Positions 59,694 to 64,000 of a DNA stretch of 64,000 nt are shown here, piece after piece (the stretch's first letter is position 1; each line of letters opens with the position of its first letter). Position numbers and translations under genes: made by a program. Below the pieces are notes generated by a model. That model was given only the letters and a program-made list of their open reading frames with translations, had not been told where the DNA came from and did no database searches. Source of the stretch: Dactylonectria macrodidyma (Eukaryota; Ascomycota; Sordariomycetes; Hypocreales; Nectriaceae); NCBI GenBank assembly GCA_020744425.1, contig JAGMUV010000002.1:1116001-1180000 (forward strand), given 5' to 3'.

Positions 59694-60466
59694 ATGAACT
59701 CCCTTCGCTTCGCCCGCGCTGCTCTCCGAGCTCGCCCTGCCGCTATTCGAGTCCCCGTCCAGCGAAGAACCTATGCCGAGGCCATTCCCGACAAGGCAAG
59801 CAGACCTTCGGCTACTATCTTCACAACCCGATCCGACTAACCGATTGAATAGATCAAGCTGAGCCTGGCTCTGCCTCACCAGGTATGACACCGATCGAGA
59901 TGCCCGGTCGAAATTGGGTGCGATGCGATGGAATTGGAGCTCTCCGACACGATGACGGTTCAATTGATGGAGGGGTGCTAATTGCCGCATGCAGTCCATC
60001 TACAAGTCTCAGGACGTCGTTCAGGTCAACATTCCCGCTGAGTCCGGTGAGATGGGTGTCCTGGCGAACCACGTTCCCTCGATTGAGCAGCTTAAGCCTG
60101 GTCTGGTTGAGATCGTTGAGGAGTCCGGTTCTCCCAAGCAGTTCTTCCGTATGTGGCCCACAGCGCAATCGCTGCGTGGAAAACCTGCTGATATCATGTA
60201 GTTTCTGGTGGATTTGCTACCGTCCAGCCCAACTCCGTCCTGAGCATCAACGCCGTCGAGGGCTTCCCTCTTGAGGACTTCAGCGCCGAGGCCATCAGGA
60301 ACCAGATTTCCGAGGCAACCAAGGTTGCGAACGGCAGTGGAAGCGAGCAGGACATCGCCGAGGCCAAGATTGAGCTGGAGGTACGTGGAAACAGCCTTAA
60401 TTGCGACTAGCCATTGTACTAACGTTGATACAGGTCCTCGAGACCCTGGCCGCTCATGTGAAATAA
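59694..60466 (+). CDS. ATP16: Mitochondrial F1 ATP synthase delta subunit
   Basis: Five exons: 59694-59795, 59853-59882, 59995-60148, 60202-60380 and 60434-60466, giving 165 aa. The N-terminus MNSLRFARAALRARPAAIRV is a classic Arg-rich amphipathic presequence, with a probable cleavage site near RRTYAEA. The mature part starts KIKLSLALPHQ, then VVQVNIPAESGEMGVLANHVPSIEQLKPG, the highly conserved beta-sandwich core of the delta/epsilon family, followed by SGGFATVQPNSVL and the C-terminal helices. It sits in the central stalk, linking gamma to the c-ring. The start is fixed by the presequence. Odd point: the first intron has a GC donor (gcaagc). The gene is intact although it lies between two damaged or atypical genes. 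Confidence 0.95.
59796..59852 (+). other. GC-AG intron in the ATP synthase delta gene
   Basis: The donor is gcaagc right after the Lys codon of IPDK, and the acceptor is aatag, 57 nt. Only this splice gives the conserved PDK-IKLSLALPHQ sequence; no nearby GT donor keeps the frame. Confidence 0.85.
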
Positions 60467-60824
60467 TGTGTACAGCGTTTTTGGTGATGGAGACCCTTGT
60501 ACATCAATTTTCTACCCCTTCCTAGCAACGAGCCGAGACAATTGATACCAGTCATGGCTATGCTATCATCTTTATCTGTTCTAAGATTGTTTGCGCGTGA
60601 ATCCTTCCCTTGCCACGTGGAATTATGTTGTGCTTTGCTGTCGGGCGGCAGGTGCGATACCGGACCTCCTTCCATTATCGTGCTTGAAAGCTGCATCTCT
60701 CCGAACCTTGATTTCGAGGCTCCCCAAACTCCTACACCATGTTACTCTCGCCAACGCGCGGTGCACTAATTGCCTTATTCATATAGTCCTTAGGCCATCG
60801 CCAGTATTCGCTCCTTTCGAGGCA
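60467..60824. other. Short intergenic region, no gene seen
   Basis: Spacer between the ATP synthase delta gene and the next + gene. No motif stands out. Confidence 0.45.
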
Positions 60825-63746
60825 ATGGCGCGTTCATCATACCACTCTCACAGCCATCTCTCATCCCATCGGAGTCTAACGTCGACGAATGAAGAAGCCG
60901 CGGACAACGAGCGAGTCCCCTCGGGGACTGTAAGTGACCGTATCCGCCAGCTGAGGAAGATCGCGAACAAGGAAATCCCCGAGGACCAAGAGTCGCCGAC
61001 ATCGCAGCGAGAACGAGAAAGCACAACTCTCGGATAGGGACGGCGAGTCGGCCGCTTCGGGAAGCCTGCGTCTCGCAACACACTGATTGAAGAGCGCCCG
61101 AGCTTGTCGTTCGACCCGAACTACTACGAAATAAGGTCACAGAGGGAGAGTCGTCGTGAGAGGCTTGAGAAGCGGCGGGGCTCAACGATTGGTCGCTTGA
61201 ATCTCTCAGAAGCGAACGTGGAAAAATTGCATTCTCGCACCTCAAATGGCCAACTGAGGGTTCTACCAGGCTTCGCTCATCGTCGAGACGAGTCCATCAC
61301 TGCAAAGCCGATCTGTCCTGCCTCTGGCCGAATCCCCCCTTTCCCGACAACTTCACCTCCATCAACTTGCGACTCGCCATCCGTGGACTCAACCGGCAGA
61401 CGGCAAGATGCAATGGAAATTTTCGAAGAGTACGGAATTTCCAGGCCTGGAGGTTGGCTGTCTGAGGATGGCTCCGACGTCTCGCAAAATCCTGAGATGC
61501 CACAAATGAAGGTGTTTCGAGTTTGCCACTCCTATGGAGAGCCACTGGCATCACGAAAATATTGCCCCCATTGTGGTCACGATTCATGTTTTAAATGCAC
61601 CAGCGAGATCCCTGACTATGACCTGGAGAGAACACAAGAGTCCATCAGACAACATGAGCATAACACTCTCCAGCACCTGATGACAGAAACACTTCATGTT
61701 AGGGAATCGGATCAAGAACGATTGCAACACACACAGAAAACTTTTCGTACAATTCACCGCCGGACATCCAAATCGAGTACGGGCATTGAAACTCCCAAAG
61801 CGCTCGGCCCGGTGGAGGAAGCCAAGCCATCCGAAAGATCCCAGTTGCCAGGCAAGGAAAAACCTGCCATTCAGCCCACGGCTCTGGTGCCTCGGAAACC
61901 TATTGCAACATCTGTGAGAAACAACCCATTCTTGGTAGCAGACAGGCAGGCAAAGGTTGGAGCTACGGAACCGAAAACCACAACGGTGAATGTGCGAGCA
62001 GACCGGCCTTCACGACTCTCGGATTGTATTCCTAGTCGAGAGTCGCATGCATCCTCCGGCGGTGGACTGAGACGGAAGGGCAGGTGTTCCAATACCAATT
62101 GCAGGGAAATCCATGCCGGTAAGCATCCATTCCGACATAGCATTGGCTGTGCGGGACGTCGAAGTGTCACAAAGGAGGTTACCAAGCCAGAAAACTGGGA
62201 AACATTGGACCGGGGTGAAGAGTTCAGAGGCGAGCAGAAGACGCACTCTCCACTTCAAAGCGTATTGGAGAGGAAAATTGACCAGTTATACCACCATGCG
62301 GAAGACCTTCATCATTCGCAGCATATAATGGAGCATCTTGCAGCTGGGTCGAGAACGCTCGAACGTACCGCGGCCCAACAGAGATGGGCGGATACACACG
62401 AAGAAACCCATTTGGGTAATGGACGAGAGTGTGCACGAGATCACTCCATTGCTCGCGACGACAAAACTATGACTGGATTCGAAATAGCTGTGCATTCGCT
62501 GAGAAGGGATGTCAAAATACCCGGTCCTATAACAACGGAGGTCCATCCTCTTACAGAGGACCTCGTGGTTGAGCGGGAGCTGAGCCCCAAGTCCCACCAA
62601 CTCTTCACAGATATTCGCACAAGGGTTGCCGATGGTGCCAGGCCTCATTCTATCTATCAGGATTCGGGCTCTGAAGTGCACACCGATTATGTTGAAGCTC
62701 TGACAGCCTCTTCTCCAGTCGTAAAGCACATTTCACCTGGGGCAGTGCTTGACAAACCTGATGTGAGACCACAGCAAAGCCCCAGTCATTTACACGATAG
62801 CCGTGTGCCAAATTATGCGCAACGCGTTCCAGCAAGACAGCCAAGCTCAATAGAAGCGCACCAAGTCCTGTCTCCTGAACCAATGACGAGAGGACACGAA
62901 GCTCTCCGCGAGATTCCTGGCCTGGCACTTGAACGACCAGCCCTTAAGAAAACCCACAGAACAATCGAACATCATGATGGAAGAAACAATGAGACTTCAA
63001 ACATTTCGTCCTGGAGACAACAGTTGAGAAAGGTTGACAAGTCGGAAGAACGCCGACGAAGTAGAGAGCCCACGCCACCAGTGGTGAAATGGCGGCGAAG
63101 CCTCAGCAAACTCCCTCAAACACCACGTCCCGACCTAGAAAGGAAGGATTCTTGCACGTTTTGCCATTTGAGCGAAGCTTCCTCGTCAAAACTCGCTGAA
63201 GGGGCACCGCCTCGACTAGTTGTTGATGAGGTTGCTGCAACTCCCGAGTATGAGCAGAGCTATACGGCCAATCCAAGAAGCTCGCGACTCAGATTGAAGC
63301 AAGTTGAGCTGTCACTAGCTCGGAGGAGCGCCGAGGACCTTGTTGAAAAGTCCAACCAGGCAGAGCAAGTAGTGACTGCGACTCGAGAAGTGAGGACTAT
63401 CAAACACTGCAAGACTTTGAGTCATTCGTCATTGGAGGAGACGATCACAGAAATTCACAACCCGAAACCAATCCTCCCACCCAACCATGCCTGCGAATGG
63501 CGAACTCGATGTATGGATCTCAGTACGGAAGTTGACCAACTGAAATCAGAAGCAGACCGAGAGTCTGAAGGGCGAGGCTATGTCAGTAGCGATGTTGGGG
63601 TTGGTACAAATTTGGATGAGCACCGGTGTCCTGAGATTAGAATCGAGGGCCTGACGATTGTTATGCATATGAGAGGCAAGGACGACCTGGTGATCAATAC
63701 CAACTTGAAGAATGACGGCTTTTCTGGTGATGGTAAGAGGCAATAG
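60825..63746 (+). CDS. Large hypothetical protein with zinc-ribbon-like Cys cluster
   Basis: Start MARSSYHSHSHLSSHRSLTS; the main frame runs to 63746. An in-frame TAG at 61035-61037 would end the product at 70 aa. A perfect donor gtaagt at 60930, spliced to the acceptor that ends in that same tag (61037) or to aag at 61064, removes it in phase, so a spliced product of ~930 aa is likely; the retained sequence (VSDRIRQLRKIANKEIPED) nevertheless looks coding. A Cys/His cluster VCHSYGEPLASRKYCPHCGH followed by CFKCTSE resembles a zinc ribbon, but the second position of the first CxxC is Tyr. Further Cys pairs occur at GRCSNTNC and SCTFCHLS. The rest is basic, Ser/Arg-rich, probably disordered, with a coiled-coil-like C-terminus. 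Function unknown. Confidence 0.65.
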
Positions 63747-64000
63747 ATGAAGCTAGGGTTGAGAGGGCTGGGGACGAGAGAGTTGAGTCTCGAGTTGCAG
63801 TTTAGGGTAGTATCAATTAACTACGGAAATTCTTTACAGCACTGGTGCCCTCAATAGGGCCCTGCAACATGGTAGAGTGGACAACGAGACTTGTAGACCC
63901 GACTTGAATCTGCATCGCTGACATCTCGAAGCAGGTTCTTCTTACACATGGATGGTTACTTGGTGTTTCTAGAGCATCCAGCCGCAGCATCTCACAGCAT
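63747..64000. other. 3' flank at the window edge
   Basis: 254 nt after the last stop codon. No feature seen; a following gene would lie outside the window. Confidence 0.4.

Overview
The window is nuclear DNA of a filamentous ascomycete, most likely a Sordariomycete. This rests on many short introns (about 45-135 nt) with GTRNGY-type donors and gctgac-type branch sites, C-ending codon preference, and fungal-only families: a DUF4045-like/gelsolin protein, a DUF2457-like protein and STAND/NLR-type proteins. All gene models were built by hand-splicing the raw sequence; no database search was run, so genus and orthology are inference.

Layout. 1-4513 is a long region with no supported gene, ending in the promoter/leader of a LAMMER protein kinase (4514-6899, +). 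Next on + come an unrecognised 521-aa protein (7973-9538), a GNAT-like acetyltransferase with an ambiguous 5' end (10793-12592), an ARL2-type GTPase containing a 17-nt microexon (13053-13883) and a 1519-aa gelsolin-repeat protein (15315-20140). A lysophosphatidic acid acyltransferase follows on - (20816-21767). Then come a STAND-type/ankyrin-like protein (23950-27227, +) and an LCHN/DENND11-type DENN protein (28485-30450, +). A minus-strand block holds SEC63 (31140-33506), a patatin-like lipase of the TGL3/4/5 type (34513-36848), SAR1 (37664-38531) and a DUF2457-like acidic protein (39621-41927).

From 41928 to about 49350 I find no convincing gene. Beyond it is an accessory-looking stretch: a badly damaged NLR (49351-52713, -), divergently paired with an HLTF/RAD5-like SNF2 ATPase gene with a premature in-frame stop near its 5' end (53111-56943, +), and a matrixin-type metalloprotease with probable frameshifts (57274-58137, -). 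The conserved gene for the mitochondrial ATP synthase delta subunit (59694-60466, +) and a large unrecognised protein (60825-63746, +) close the window.

Functional themes. The housekeeping part is rich in secretory-pathway and lipid genes (SAR1, ARL2, SEC63, LPA acyltransferase, TGL-type lipase, DENN protein), but they are independent genes, not an operon or metabolic cluster. The most unusual content is the decayed NLR, with at least four independent lesions including a stop codon exactly where a zinc-finger cysteine should be. Also notable are two GC-AG introns, the 17-nt ARL2 exon, and a diverged tandem duplication upstream of the GNAT gene.
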